DNA of 64,000 nt from Xiphias gladius. Lineage: Eukaryota; Chordata; Actinopteri; Istiophoriformes; Xiphiidae. Numbering within the stretch: position 1 is the stretch's first letter; each line of letters starts with the position of its first letter. Of the stretch, positions 35,347 through 48,533 are shown one piece after another. A program made the translations under genes and the position numbers. The stretch covers positions 10,403,501 through 10,467,500 of the forward strand of contig NC_053420.1 in NCBI RefSeq assembly GCF_016859285.1. The letters are read 5' to 3'. The notes under the pieces are model-generated. The model had not been told where the DNA came from. It made no database searches and saw only the letters and a program-made list of their open reading frames with translations.

Positions 35347-36796
35347 AGGCAAAAGATGTTTAATGCAATCTGTCGTGAACCCGCAATCACACAAAATGTC
35401 ATTATCATTAATATTATTATGAAGTGAATTGGTTTAAAAATAAAAACGATTGTGTTCTTCTATATAATAATAGACAAATAGTGAAAAATTAAAAATGGCA
35501 GCTGTTAATACTTTGTTTGAAAAAGAGCTATTCAATTGTAGCGCTTGGCATCTTTTTCTGCAAAGCAGTATGCAGGTTATAATGATGACTATCTGAAAAA
35601 AGGCTTATTCAGTGTTGTAGATAAGCATATGACTCACATTTTGTGTCTTCTCTTTAACGAGCTGAGTCCCTAACAATTCTGGAACCTTTGTTAAGACATG
35701 ATGCTCCATCGTGCAGCACCTCCACAAGAAATACTGGATGTGCATGTTTCAGTTCATTAGTTTACTGGTGAAGGTGTGCCATTATTGTGTAATATTTAAT
35801 GGGGACTGAATGAACGAGTTTTAGTCAAACCTGTTCCCCGTTTTTCCCTTTGTTCAAAGGCTTAATCGTCACTTATGCCAGTTCAACATCTTCCCAAATG
35901 AATTGAGCTGAAACTCATTACAACTGATTGAACCAAAGGTTTTTCTTGCAGTTCTTTAAATTTTGTCTTTAAAAAGTTGTTATATGAAGGCACCAGGTAG
36001 ATAGAGAGGTACGCAGAGCAACAGCCTCTCTCATGATACAAAGTCAGTTTTCATTCACCAAAAATGCATGCCACACAATAAACTGTACATATCTGACATT
36101 TTGAACAGGTGAGTGCACCACCCCTCAAACATGAGTTGCGTAATTTAAAAGCTATTTTCTTTGGGAGGCAAGTCTCAAAATAAATTGAAACACCAATGTT
36201 TCCCAAGTGAACTCCCAGGATTCTACAGAGTGAGAGAGAGAGAGAAAACATACTCGTTGTGCAGGAGTGTGTCTGTATTTTTAAAACTCAGATCCATTGT
36301 TTACCATGTAGTATGTATTATTGTAGTATGATGTGCATGTTTGTCTGTATATTTCTAACTGATGAGCCAGTTATCACTATCTGACCAATTAACTGACCTG
36401 CAGTATGTAAGTAGGAGCTATAACCTTTTGCCTCGTAGACTCTGTTTCAGAAAATCTAGTTTTAGTTGTGCGCTTTAGACAGTGTGCAACCTGTAGTTAC
36501 TGAAATATGACTTAGTAAGCTAAGTACAGTAGGCCCCTTAACTGCATTCGACAGTACTGTTATTTCAGAGCCAATTCCATTAATGCATTTTTTCCATCAT
36601 AGACATAACACTGCTACCTACCATGGTACCCACTGATACGCCACGGTACCATCTCTGAAGTACTATTGTAGTATACCATGGTATGTACCACAGTTTACAT
36701 TAGTACATACCATAGTATAATTTGTCAGGTTTACTGGTCTGACTACCCAAGAAACGAATGTAATCAGCTCTAGCTTCCTGTTTTCCATTGAACTGT

Positions 36797-37277
36797 GTGG
36801 GTCTGATTACTCATATACAGCCCGACTTACCCACGAAAATGTACACCTGGAATGTAGTCTACGAGGAGGAGTGTCCCATTTTGGGGCACATGTTTTAAAG
36901 ATACAGTTATAAGTCCATTTACAGTACAAATAAGCAGGCTCAAAGCGTGCAGAAAAAATGTGTAAATGAGTAAATGAAAAGATTAAAAACTGAAATGAAT
37001 AAATTAAAAATTGGTGAAGTCGTAAAAACAAGCAAATAAATAAATAAAAATTATGAATAGGATGTTGGAAGTAGAAAACAGTAGGAGGTGTCTGTCCCTT
37101 GTGAAAAAAAATCTGCATCACTTTTAGCTTTCGAACTAAATTTCGCAACAGCTTTGTTTGAAATTTAGCTATGGCTTCTGTTGACCTGGGTGAGTCTGAT
37201 TACTCATACACGGCCCACCGCACACAGCGGAACCATAATCAACAAAGAGAGGTGTCCCATTTTTTGGCAAATATTTT
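36797..37277 (+). repeat. Pair of diverged direct repeats upstream of transglutaminase
   Basis: 'gtctgattactcata' followed by 'cggccc/cagccc' occurs at about 36801 and 37193. 'gtgtcccattttttggca' (37253-37270) has a matching partner at about 36869. The two units are roughly 90 bases each, about 390 bases apart and in the same orientation. The origin (segmental duplication or dispersed repeat) is unknown. Confidence 0.6.
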
Positions 37278-37376
37278 GTTACTACTGGCATGACGGCCTT
37301 GGTAACACCTGGTGACAAACCAGTTCACTTTCTCACTGCCACCTGGGAAATGCTTTCAGGGGGTGGGGCAAAGGTT

Positions 37377-37382
37377 TATATA
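37377..37382 (+). promoter_or_regulatory. TATA box of transglutaminase gene
   Basis: TATATA within 'ggtttatatagctgcagc', 66 bases before the coding start. A transcript start near 37405-37410 is expected. It is the clearest TATA box in the window, consistent with tissue-restricted expression. Confidence 0.6.
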
Positions 37383-37447
37383 GCTGCAGCAGCTGACAGC
37401 AGGGACATACACACTGTTTGACTGCTGTGAAAAAGAGACATTAACCA

Positions 37448-40400
37448 ATGGAAGGTGAGATTTGTCTTCAGGAATAGCAGCTCTTTTTCTCCTTCTTCCT
37501 CTTCTTCCTCCTTTTATTATTTAACTCATCCCTCCTTTTGTTTGTTCTTGATCTTGCTATTCATCGCATATTGATTGAAATTTTAAATAGTCCCATCTGA
37601 CCGGTGAATGCATTTTTCTGTGGCAATTTGTTTATTTTTTAATTGTCTTTCCTAATTTGCAGACATACATGTACAATATGTCAACCTGGAAAAATCTGAG
37701 AACCTGGCGAAGCACAGGACTGAGGGCTTCAGCTGCTCCAAAGCCCTGGTGGTGCGAAGAGGAGCCCCATTCAAAATCAGTCTGCGGCTGGAGGGCCGAC
37801 CCTTCAACCCCAAGACTGACTCTTTGAGGGTCAAAGTGATGCTAGGTAGTCTGGATTTAGATTTAGTCTAGACTTATGGGGTGCATGCTTTTTTAACCAA
37901 ACCAGTCTGAACCACTATTTAAATTCCTTTGCCTAATGGTCTTTCTCTCCTCTCTCCTCAGGTCACCTGTATGTGATAATGCCAGTCACTTTCTCCAAGA
38001 AGGTTTCGTCCTCTGGGTGGAAAGCCTACATTGACCCAGAAGACTTGAACCTCCAGAACCCCTCCATCTTCATCTTTTCTCCTGCCTCTGCCTCTGTGGG
38101 TTGCTACAAGTTTCAGCTGGGTTTGCTCTCTCAGGGCGGCCAGCGGAGGAACGCCTTCAGCAAATTCATCCTGCTCTGCAATCCCTGGTGTCCTAGTGAG
38201 TGAAACCAAAAAAAAAAAAAAAAAAAGAAGCTCACTGTATATAAAGTTAATGGAGGGTTTTGCAGCTTCAGAAGGTTTTGGTAGCTTAAAATATTGCAGC
38301 GGCATTAGGCTAACCAAACCAGAAATGTACTTGTGGTTATGGTTTGTGTGGCTGAATGAATTCATGATGATGGACTGCATTCATTCATCTGCTTTAATTA
38401 CTTATTAATTCCTTTTAGTGGAGTCGGATCACCACAGTACAGTGGTGAAGTACCGTGTAGCCAGCTCAGTGAATCACACCAGGGAGATAAGGATTCATCA
38501 TAGCAATGGCCGGGCCACCGGCTTTACAAAAGAGAACAAAGGAATAAAGACAAGCATGGCAACTGAATTAAACCATTTATGGTGTACCCAGCGATGCCAT
38601 TTAAAATGTAACTACACTAGGATGTGCTAAATGTCAGGTTTATTTCTTGCAGAGGATGCAGTCTATATTCCCTTTGAGGACCAGAGAGAGGAATATGTCC
38701 AGAACGACTCTGGCTTGCTGTTTATGGGAACAGCTATGAACCTTGTGTCAAGACCATGGTCCTTTGATCAGGTATGAAAATGATATCTGTTGAACAGCAA
38801 ACATTAACTTGTCTTGACCTTTACCAAACTCCAGTCCTAAACCTGACCTCAAATGACCCGCATTGGTCACTTGAATGTTAAGCATGTGCAGTATTTCTTT
38901 GACTGTGCTTCCAAAGTCATTTAAAGTTATTTTAATCCTTTCATTTCATTCTCTCTGCCTGTAAAGTATGAGCCCGGTGTTCTGGAGACATGTTTGAATC
39001 TGCTCCAAGTCAGCCCTAAGCACCAAAACAATCGAAGACTTGACTACCTGAACCGAAACAACCCCGTCTACATCAGCCGGGTTGTGTCTGCCATGGTGAG
39101 TGAACCACTACTGAACATATCAACCTTCAAGATAGAAATAAATAACTCACCAGTGTTTTTTTTTTAATACGCAGCGGTGATGCAGATGCGTCACCGCTGC
39201 GTAATAAAACAAGTTGTTGCTTGAACTGGGACAGAGTGTTCTTTCGATTGTGAAGATGAAAACACCTCCTGCAAAGTTCTGAAAACCAAATGTCACATAC
39301 AGAGATGCTGCAATTACAGCAGCAAAACAGTTGATCAAAGTACTCATTAAACTGCCACTGTGAATCAGAATCATCTTGGAAGATGTGAGGTGCCCAGACT
39401 TGCTTTATGATCTTTGGGAACTGAAGTGCAAAGATAGAAAATGACATTTATCATCTGCTTTATGTTCAGATTAACTGCGAAGATGACTGTGGGGTCCTGA
39501 AAGGGAACTGGTCGGATGACTTCAAACAAGGAGTTAATCCCTCCGTGTGGACGGGGAGTGGAGACATCTTGAGGCTGTGGGCCCAGTCTGGTTACAGCCC
39601 AGTCAAGTACGGACAGTGCTGGGTGTATGCAGCTGTCATGTGCACAGGTGATTATATGAGTGATTCAAAACCTTTGAAATGAATCAATAATCAATCGTAA
39701 ACCTCCAAAATATACTGTCATGACTGATGTCTTATTAGCCTTCTTTACGTACCGGATCATTATTTCCATTCCTTAATGTTCAGATATTTTCATCAGTATG
39801 TCAACGCCCGTGCCTGTGTTTTGATTACGTCTTTCAGTGATGAGAGTTCTTGGCATTCCCAGCCGTGTTGTCACAAACTTCAACTCTGCTCACGACACCA
39901 ATGGCAACCTAGGGATTGAAGAATACTACAGCGAAACAGGGCAGAAGCTGAACCACAGCAAAGACAGCATATGGTCAGTGGTGATGTAAAGGATTTTATT
40001 TGCATGGCAAATATGAATATACTCTTTTTGTGACACTTTTGGGAATTTTTTTAATGTGTCACTGGCTCACGAAATAATTTTTAAACTAATTTAAAGGCAC
40101 TGGTTATATTTATTTAGTTTCGTGAATCAATAAATCCAATTAATGCGTGGTGATATCTTATTTTGGCCCTTCTTAACAGGAACTTCCATGTCTGGGTGGA
40201 GTGCTGGATGACTCGTCAGGATCTGGGATCTGGAATGGATGGCTGGCAGGTTCTGGACCCTACCCCTCAGGAGAGGAGTGGAGGTGTGTGGGATAGATTG
40301 TTGGTCGGGGTTTTCTGACGTTTCTCACTGTTGTTGTCGCCTTCGATCTTTTACGCTACATTGCCGTAACCTCTTTTTTTCCCCTTTCTCCCTTCAACCT

Positions 40401-42492
40401 AGGAGTGTTCTGCTGCGGCCCAGCTCCAGTCAAAGCAATCAAGGATCGGCATATCAACGTGCTTTATGACATCCCCTTTGTCTATGCTGAGGTGAACGCC
40501 GACGTCCACACATTCATAGTGGGCCAGGGTCGCGTGCTCAGCCACAGCAAAGACACAGACAGAGTTGGATCCCTCATCTGTACCAAAGCTGTTGGCTTCC
40601 CCAGGCTCCAGAACATCACAGAAGACTACAAATACATCAAAAGTATGATCCAAAAGCATTTATTTGCTCACTAGCTTACTTAGAAAAGTGGCATAATGTT
40701 CACTCTAAGGCATAATAGTTACTCTGCTCACATTTTCTGTTTATCTTTCCAAAATAGGCCCGACTTCAACACTAACATCAAGAAGCTCCGCAATATCAGA
40801 AGACTCAACATTGAGGAATGGTAAGTTTTAATTTAAAACCTTTAATTTTCAATACATGAATAAGAGTTATCAGGTGTTTAGAATCACGTCATCTCACCCA
40901 CTGGATATCTTCACGTTTATTCATCAGGCTCATCCAAGGGAGCGTTAGTCATCCTGACCCTGGATAAAGGTCCAGTTGCTGGAGAGCCCATCCGCTTAAC
41001 GGTGAAATTCATCAACAAGCAGAGTGTTTTCAAGATGATGTCGGTGCACCTCAACGCGCAGGCAAAAGAATACAACCACAACCCCTCAGACACCTTCTGG
41101 GAAACCCACGGCATCATAAAGCTGGCACCCATGGAAGGTAAATTTGCCTTTCACTCCATACAAACTCAATTTTTCACCACTGCTGTGCTTTCCATAATTT
41201 ATTGTAAAATGGATTTGATGATGAATTTCACACACCCTCTTCTCTCCCTCTGTCCATCTCTCTTCCCAGTCAAGGTGCTACGACAGCAGATCCTCCCAGC
41301 CCAGTATGAGAATGTCGTGGGAGACAACCTGATCAACCTCGCGGTAGTCCTGGAGGACATGGCCACTCAGGAGCGGGTCCTGGCCTCAGAGGAGTTCAAC
41401 ATTGCCAGCCCACAGCTCACCATACAGGTACTTTAACAAGATTCTGAATATTTTCCACCAATAAATGAGATGGCAAATTCACAGCATATACTTAAATTTC
41501 AGTCAGTTAAAATGAAAATCAAATCATATAGCTTCAGTTAAATGCTGTAGGAAACACATACATGATTTATGTGATATTTGCTTGCTTTAAAGTTATTTGA
41601 GGGGTAATTTAAGGGAACAATATTCAGGGTTCACTAAAACACATTTCTCCTTCAGGTTGCAGACGAAGACTCCATTGTGCCCAACAAGGAGCAGAGTGCC
41701 ACAGTGACCTTCACCAACCCATTTTCTCACGCAGTGGGAGGAGTGCTGACTGTGGCCGGGGCCGGGCTGATCCCGGACAAGATTAACTTTAGGTAAGAAT
41801 GGTGATTACTTGTCTGCTTTATCTATGTATGTCTGGAATATTTAATGTCGTAGACAAAATGAATGTGCGAAGGAGTCCTCAAAATAGAGGTGTGTCACTG
41901 TGCAGTAAACTACAAAACAGGGTGTCTATGTTGAAGGAATGTGTATTGTTCTACCTATGCTTATGCCCAGTGTTCAGACCGGCACGTCTGGAATAATCTA
42001 TTAAATTTTCAACTGCTGTGTGCAGATCGGGGGCCAATAATTATTTGCAAGCACTGACTGGTTAACTAAGGCTGTTTGGCTATAGGTGTGTGTAGCTATA
42101 GACAAGATATAATTTGACATTACAATATATCTACAAAACTTAGCCATTCAAAGGACAATTATTTTAGTTTAGCTATCATTATCTAAATTGGTCTGATGAA
42201 GTCAGGTCCAACCAGGTGAAAACAAATCAAGTACTTTTTGACATAGGAGCCAGTGTCAGCCATTCAAAAGTACAACAATAGTAGTACTACTTCCACAATT
42301 TGTAAACTCTTTCGTATCTTCTCTGTGTCTTCCTGCAGGATGCTGCCACTGCGTCCAGGAGGAAAAGTGGAGCAGCGCTTCACTTTCATCCCCAGCATGT
42401 TGGGAACGAGGATGCTGCGGGGTAGCCTGTCACTGTCAAACATCAACGCCACAATACAAGGATTTAGGATGGTCTTTGTCAACAGAGCTTAG
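37448..42492 (+). CDS. Transglutaminase, TGM2/TGM5-like
   Basis: Fourteen exons join in frame for 683 aa: 37448-37454, 37663-37845, 37962-38195, 38653-38771, 38967-39095, 39470-39647, 39838-39973, 40180-40283, 40403-40642, 40758-40820, 40928-41137, 41270-41427, 41656-41792, 42339-42492. The enzyme makes Ca2+-dependent gamma-glutamyl-lysine crosslinks in proteins. Seen: N-terminal beta-sandwich (about 1-135), catalytic core with YGQCWVYAA (Cys274), WNFHVW (His332), [10 protein letters not shown] (Asp355) and Trp238, then two beta-barrels. The Cys227 and Cys367-Cys368 positions match the TGM2 redox cysteines 230, 370 and 371. The TGM2 GTP-pocket residues Arg580 and Tyr583 align to Glu and Asn in SEEFNIASP, so nucleotide inhibition is doubtful. 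The first coding exon holds only ATG GAA G, as in other transglutaminase genes. Family certain; the paralogue (tgm2-, tgm5- or tgm8-type) is not settled. Confidence 0.95.
39168..39203. repeat. Perfect 13-bp inverted repeat (hairpin) in transglutaminase intron
   Basis: Arms TACGCAGCGGTGA (39168-39180) and TCACCGCTGCGTA (39191-39203) pair perfectly around a 10-base loop. It follows a T-run, in the intron between the exons ending 39095 and starting 39470. GC-rich arms stand out from the AT-rich surroundings. Confidence 0.9.
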
Positions 42493-44356
42493 ATCCTTTT
42501 TTTCCCCCTTTTTTTAAAAAAAACCCCCAAAAAACTCTCATTCGGCTCAGTTGTCCCATTTGAGCACAATAATTACATTTCTGATGTCAGCGTTTGTGCT
42601 TCAGGGACAGCTTTTTATTTAGGTTGGAACAACTAAGTCTCCCAGCCGAAGCCAGAACTTGGCAACCAGGTGGGAGCATTAGTCGCAGAAGAAAGATTGA
42701 GATTACTGCCGCCCCATTGTGCAGCCATCCTCCCGTTTTTCTCTTGTTTTGTATGATTTAAATGTGAATGTAAATTACACTTATTTATTTTAAAATGTAT
42801 TTAAATATATACTGTATGTGTTTTGAGCCATGAAAATCAACCTTGCTACTTGAAAATCTGCATTTTTACTTCAAACTGAAAAAATCTACAGCACATTATT
42901 TTTTTTTTTGTGGAATATTGTGCCTTTTTTCCTTATTTTGAAAAATAAAATGAATAATGTCTTTAAATCTACTGTATGTCACATTTTTTTCCTGACAGTA
43001 GGGGGATTTATGTTATTGTAGTTCTTTTTCTTTCCCAGAAGAGGGAGACCTTTCCTCAAAAAAGAAAAAAGGTCACCTTGGGTCGGTCTGCTTGAAATGC
43101 TTTTCAAATCTCTTGATAAATTACATGTAATTTACACCAGGATCATTCATCATTCATTCATTTATTTGTCATGTAAACCTTCATGTTTCAAAAGCCTCTG
43201 GGTTGAAGGAAATTAAATGAAATGAATCTCACTTTTCCCCACACTGTAATTAATTTATTTTTATTAATCTATGTTCACTCTGTCAAAACAAATCGACAAT
43301 AAAGCATTATATACAAATCATAGCTAAGCTGACAGGCAGTGTAATCAGCACATGCACAACCATACCAGTTCATCTATATTACAAACAGGTTATTAGGAAA
43401 AACTAAACGAGGACTGAAAAGAAGAATTAAAACATGAAAACATATACAACCCAGAATTAAAAGTAAGGATTTGAGCACTAGCCTATAATACAGCATCTTA
43501 AAGACAACTTCTTATCAAAAGATTTTTACAAGAGCAGATTTTTGTTCTTCGAATGGGGATTTTTTTTTATTTCAAGCTCCGAAACGATATATACCTCATT
43601 GTGTTGTAGAATTGAAGCAATAATAAATAGCTCACATTTCAATGGTAAAATACAGACTATTTTCAATAGTCTCTAACTACGAGGAGAATGTTATTTGACA
43701 CTTATCTAGCCGACACATGAATAAAACAACTCTAAAACAATAACTGAATGCAAAAATCTATCCCACGTAACATCACAACTTGTTTCTAACGTTTGTCTTT
43801 GTAATAGAATTAACCGGCGAAAAACGAATTAAGTCTCACAACAAATATAAAAAGACACAGCAGAACAAACAGTCTAACACCAGTCTGAACTCTTCATCCA
43901 TGCAGAGATACTCACTGTGTTCATTGTACAGGACATAAGATTTTGCATTCAGTGCAACACTTTTTTGTGTATCTAAGTGGGTGACCATTCATAAAGTTGA
44001 GATGAAATGAATTAAAAAAAAACAATGGAAAAGTTTTTTTTTTTTGTTTAAAAAAAAAAAAAAAGTATTTGCAGTACTGACCACATTTCCCTGGTCATGA
44101 AGCTTTGGTCTCTTGTTTTATGTTTTTTTATTTTTTTTATTTTGGTCCAGCACTTTTGGCTTCACGTTTATGTGTCACATATATACGGCAGCCTCGCTTC
44201 AGAGTCCTCTGCCTGGGTGCTCACTCGAGCTAGCAGTGCCGACTTTGAGTCAGTCTCTGGGGTGGGGCACCTTCAAGCCGCCAGCCGCACTCAGGATCAT
44301 TCAGGAGCGTTTCTTGATTTGGACTGGGAAGAGCAGAGTGTGACAGCCGGCGCCCT
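42493..44356. other. Convergent 3' regions of transglutaminase and eya2
   Basis: The left part is the transglutaminase 3' untranslated region, with AATAAA at 42944-42949. The right part is the eya2 3' untranslated region on the minus strand, with TTTATT (minus AATAAA) motifs near 43255-43265. No other gene is seen. The two transcripts may end within about 300 bases of each other. Confidence 0.5.
42944..42949 (+). terminator. Transglutaminase polyadenylation signal
   Basis: AATAAA in 'ttgaaaaataaaatgaata', about 450 bases past the stop codon, and the first canonical signal downstream of it. Confidence 0.6.
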
Positions 44357-47300
44357 CTAGAGGTAGTCCAGCTCCAGTGCGTGGCTTAGAGCTTCCAGAT
44401 CGGCCCGACACGACACCCTCCAGAACGGCATGTTCTTCTGAGAAAACAAGAGTAAAATTGAAATGAAAGAAGGGTTTAACGTAAATCATGCAAACTTAAG
44501 GCAGACATACTTGAACAACTTGCAGTGCCCCTGCACATGCAGTGCAGATGTGAAAAATAAGTGTGGTTTTTGAGGGGGGACCGTATTATGAGACAAAGTA
44601 CATGTGGATAACATGTTGGCATATAATGTATTTGCTGAACTGCCAGGTCCAGGAAAGATTCTGACATTTCAATGCAAAGATTTAAAAAAAAAGAAAAAAG
44701 TTTTGGACACAGAAGCTGCAGAAAAAGAGTCTCCTTTAAGGTTAACTGATTAGTTGTGGCCCATTTTTCAGCAGTCACAGTCATAAAAAAACAGATTGAG
44801 TTATACCTTTTTGGCCACGGTCTCTTCTTCAGCTCCATCTCCTATCACCACATAAACTGCTCTCCGACCAAATCTCTGAGAGACGCGCTCAAAGCAGCTC
44901 TCTTTGCCTTCGAAAAGAGGAAAGACCAGGGGGTTACAACGTTAAAGTAGTACCTTTGGAGAACCACTTTAAAAGGAGAAACTATAGCGGACAGAGGGAG
45001 ATTAAGGTTGATTGTATTGTTGATTACTTGTGATTATCATTCAGTCTGTGTCCCCTCTTTCTCAGCTTCTCCTCACCTGTCTTGGTGGCACTGTATATGT
45101 TCTCTATGGGGAAGGCTGAGCCCAGACCGTACAGTAAGACCTTGGAGAGGGCTGGGATGAGTTGGGTGGTGGTCACCAGCACGTTCACACAGTTAGGCCT
45201 GGAACAGCACAGCACAGACACATTTATACTACGCTCAAGCTGTGACCAGTGGTGCCAAGTATACATTACTCAAGTAAGTATAAGTATGCTAAGTATATTA
45301 CTCAAGCACTGCACTGCACTTAAGTACCGTTTTGAGGTTTGTGTACTTGAGTAATGTCATTTTACGCTACTCCATACTTATATTTCACTACATTTCAGAG
45401 GGAAATTTTATACTTTTTACTCCATTAAATTTACCTGACAACTATTAGTTTTGCGGTTAAGATTTTGCAAACGAAACATATGATCAGCCTCTAAAACAGG
45501 ATGCAGTATTATAGATTAAATGACCCAACAGTACATGAATTGTTATTCAAGTTACCTCCACACTGAACAACTACAATATTATCATTCCACGTACACATTA
45601 ACGCATTAGTAATAATTATCCAATATTATAATTACTCTTATAACTGTAAGTGTGATTTTGAACGTAGGACTTTTACTTTTAGCAGAGTATTTTTACACTG
45701 TGGTACTGGTACTTTTATTTAAGTAAAATATGTGAATACATCTTCCGCCATCTTTTTAAAGGATGGATATGGATGGCTAAAATCCTAATAACATATCATA
45801 CATGACAGCTATATCAGCTCCTTTTAATTGACAGGCGGTTGTAAAACAAGCTATTTCAGCACCAACTGACCTCGAGCTGATGAGAGCCAGGGCTTTGAGT
45901 GCTTGAGTCAGCCACAGGTCAGTCAGGACCTCCATCTCTCTTCTCAGCTGTAACCACTCCTCTCGCTTGGGGCTGCCCAGCAAACCTGCCCATCAGTGAG
46001 AGGCACAGGCTTGATGGTCAGTGACAAAACATGGATGATCTGAACCCTCGTAGCTCCAGGGTATAAAAGTTCTTATTTACTGAAACATTACAAAGCCTTA
46101 TTTTGACAGCAGGCCTGTCTGCACTTACTGGATGCATGATTCTCACACAACACCCTTTAGCCAAAACCTCAGACACATGGTTTCCAGCAGAGGTAAAGCA
46201 GCCAGATGTAATCAGCAGTGCCTATGCTCAGCTAGTGCACAAGGGTTCATACTGAACAAACGCTTCTGACTCATCATCCTAGTTGACAAAAAAACCTGCC
46301 TGGTTTCTTTTAGCTTTTTCAGCACATCATGATTCAGTTAATTTAATAAGTTATTCGTCAGTAATTAAATTAAATTTATTTTTTTTATTATTTTTTTTTA
46401 ACAAAGATTCTTTTTGGAAAGAGCAGGTGTTTATTGTCGGACACTAGTCTCACTGCATTTTGATCCTCAACAGTGGTTTGGTTGATTATCAAACTGGAGC
46501 TTCAAAAATACGAAAGGCACTTTTTTCAGGAAAGCCTACATTATGCCTCAAACACAGCAAACCCCAATCAAAGAAATGTGGTTTGAATGCATACTACAGT
46601 TTCAGCTCCGGCTTTTGAGGTCCTGCAGAAAGTAAATATAAGGTGGTATTACATGGTACATGTTACTAATTTCTTGACATTATTCTTTCTTTTTTGTTGC
46701 TCATATACCCCAAGTTAGACCTCAGAGAAGTTGAGATATCTTTAAATATGAGAAAAATATATTTACTGTGTTCAGTGGTGTTACATGTAAATAAAATGAT
46801 AGCCTACCCCCAACATTATTCTTGTATGTGTTGTAGATCTCCTTGACTCTGCGGTATCGGAAAGCCAGTTTCCTCATCCAGTCCACCCCTCCGTGGACCC
46901 CTGACCCCAGGCACAGAGAGCCGGCCCCTGCTGGGCTCTGGAAGCCGTCCGACCCGAAGTTGTAAGTGCTGCACGATCACAATACAGGAAACAGCCAGGA
47001 TGTAGATCATAAAGACACAAACTGTATTTTTCCCGAGCATCTTATAGTAGCACTTTCATCAGTGTTTCAAAGGTGATGCTCCAAGAATTGGCACAAATAT
47101 ATTCTTGGATACATTTTCTAGCTCTAGGAATTGATTCAAACTGTTTAGGCTATGAACAAGAAGGCAGTGCTTAAACCACTCATCAAATTTAGGGAGCTGT
47201 GCCAGTGCAGCCCGCAAAAAATTCAGGGAGAAGAAATACTTTGAAATTGAATGTAGCCATGAATGAAGCTTTGTCAGTAAGAAATCATGAAGTATATACA

Positions 47301-47592
47301 TTCAGCACGGGTAGGATAAATATAAAAAAATCTTTGAGAATGAAAAAGGCCAAGTTCAGCAAAATAAATACTTCAGAAAAGTACTTTAGTACAGCCTGAC
47401 TCTTTCTCAAATCACTCCTAAAAGTATCCTTAAGTGCTTCAACAACTTTATGCAATAAAAAGTCTGGACTGAGGGAGACAGAGGGAATGATAAAGAGATA
47501 TTTTGATGAGAAATGAAAGCATGGGATAATCCCGTGACATATTATATGACTGTGGATGTTAGGAAAATAAAAGCCATGCACATGGTGGCACG

Positions 47593-47646
<54 letters not shown>

Positions 47647-48495
47647 CATATGCACACACTCGTCATCTCATCTCCCTGCTTTTTTCCTCCTGTGAACTAA
47701 AACCCAGAGGGCAAGTCTGGTTCACAAGCCACAGTAGAACCGTCAGAGTCTCTCAGCAGAGCTTTAAGTACAGTAACACAGTAGAAGCTTTACCTCAGGT
47801 CCTGTCCATTGTCGTCTGATGCCACGTCATCAATGTGAACCTGGTCACATTCCTGAGAAATTAAAAGGAGAGCAGATAAATCAAGGGATCCATTTCAGAG
47901 TGGAGCCCTGTACGGGCAGGTCTCTCCTCTTTAGGGGAGCCTCCGGGAACGATAGCAGCCACAAAAATAAAAATAGAGCAAAAAACAAAGACAAGGAAGA
48001 AGGAAATAAGGTGTTGGAACACAGGACAGGGAGGCGCCAGAGAGACAAGACAGTCAATATGGGGGTGCAAACCGAGGGTAACCATGTAGCAAATCTACAT
48101 TTTTTTATAGTGCATCCAACATTTTGGTAAGAGAATGGCCCATTGTCTTTGACAAGCAAAGTGGTGTGCATGTTGTTCCTTTCTATTGGACATTATTGCA
48201 ACCAACCAAACCACAGGGATTAAAACCACACTGCAGCTTAAACATGTGGCTACAGCCAAAACACTTTAAGCAATACACAGTTAAATCAGGATCTTGAAAA
48301 CAGTTATTAAAATTGGATATGTTGGACAAAAAACGAAAACAAGGAGCATGAATCAATCATCATAAGAAAAAAAATACAACAAATGTCTCCTCAAAAATCC
48401 TAAGATCTCTCTTATTTCTCTGTGCCTTTATCCATCTAAAAGCCTCTAAATCCCACAACTTTCTATCTTTCACATAAACATAATACACGTGCAGC

Positions 48496-48533
<38 letters not shown>

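Larger units (their letters stand above)
34984..37375. other. pxmp4-transglutaminase spacer
   Basis: pxmp4 3' untranslated sequence is followed by AT-rich DNA without a gene. It contains CCATGGTA/ACCATAGTA-like short palindromes (36610-36720) and a pair of diverged direct repeats (36797-36893 and 37189-37277) just before the transglutaminase promoter. Confidence 0.55.

Noticed and set aside
36600-36720. Cluster of CCATGGTA-like palindromes as a regulatory array
   Set aside because: The units are irregular and resemble degenerate repeat sequence; nothing ties them to a known factor.
38418-38630. Extra transglutaminase exon
   Set aside because: A TTTTAG precedes it, but phase and sequence do not fit the family; the exon at 38653 joins perfectly to the previous one.
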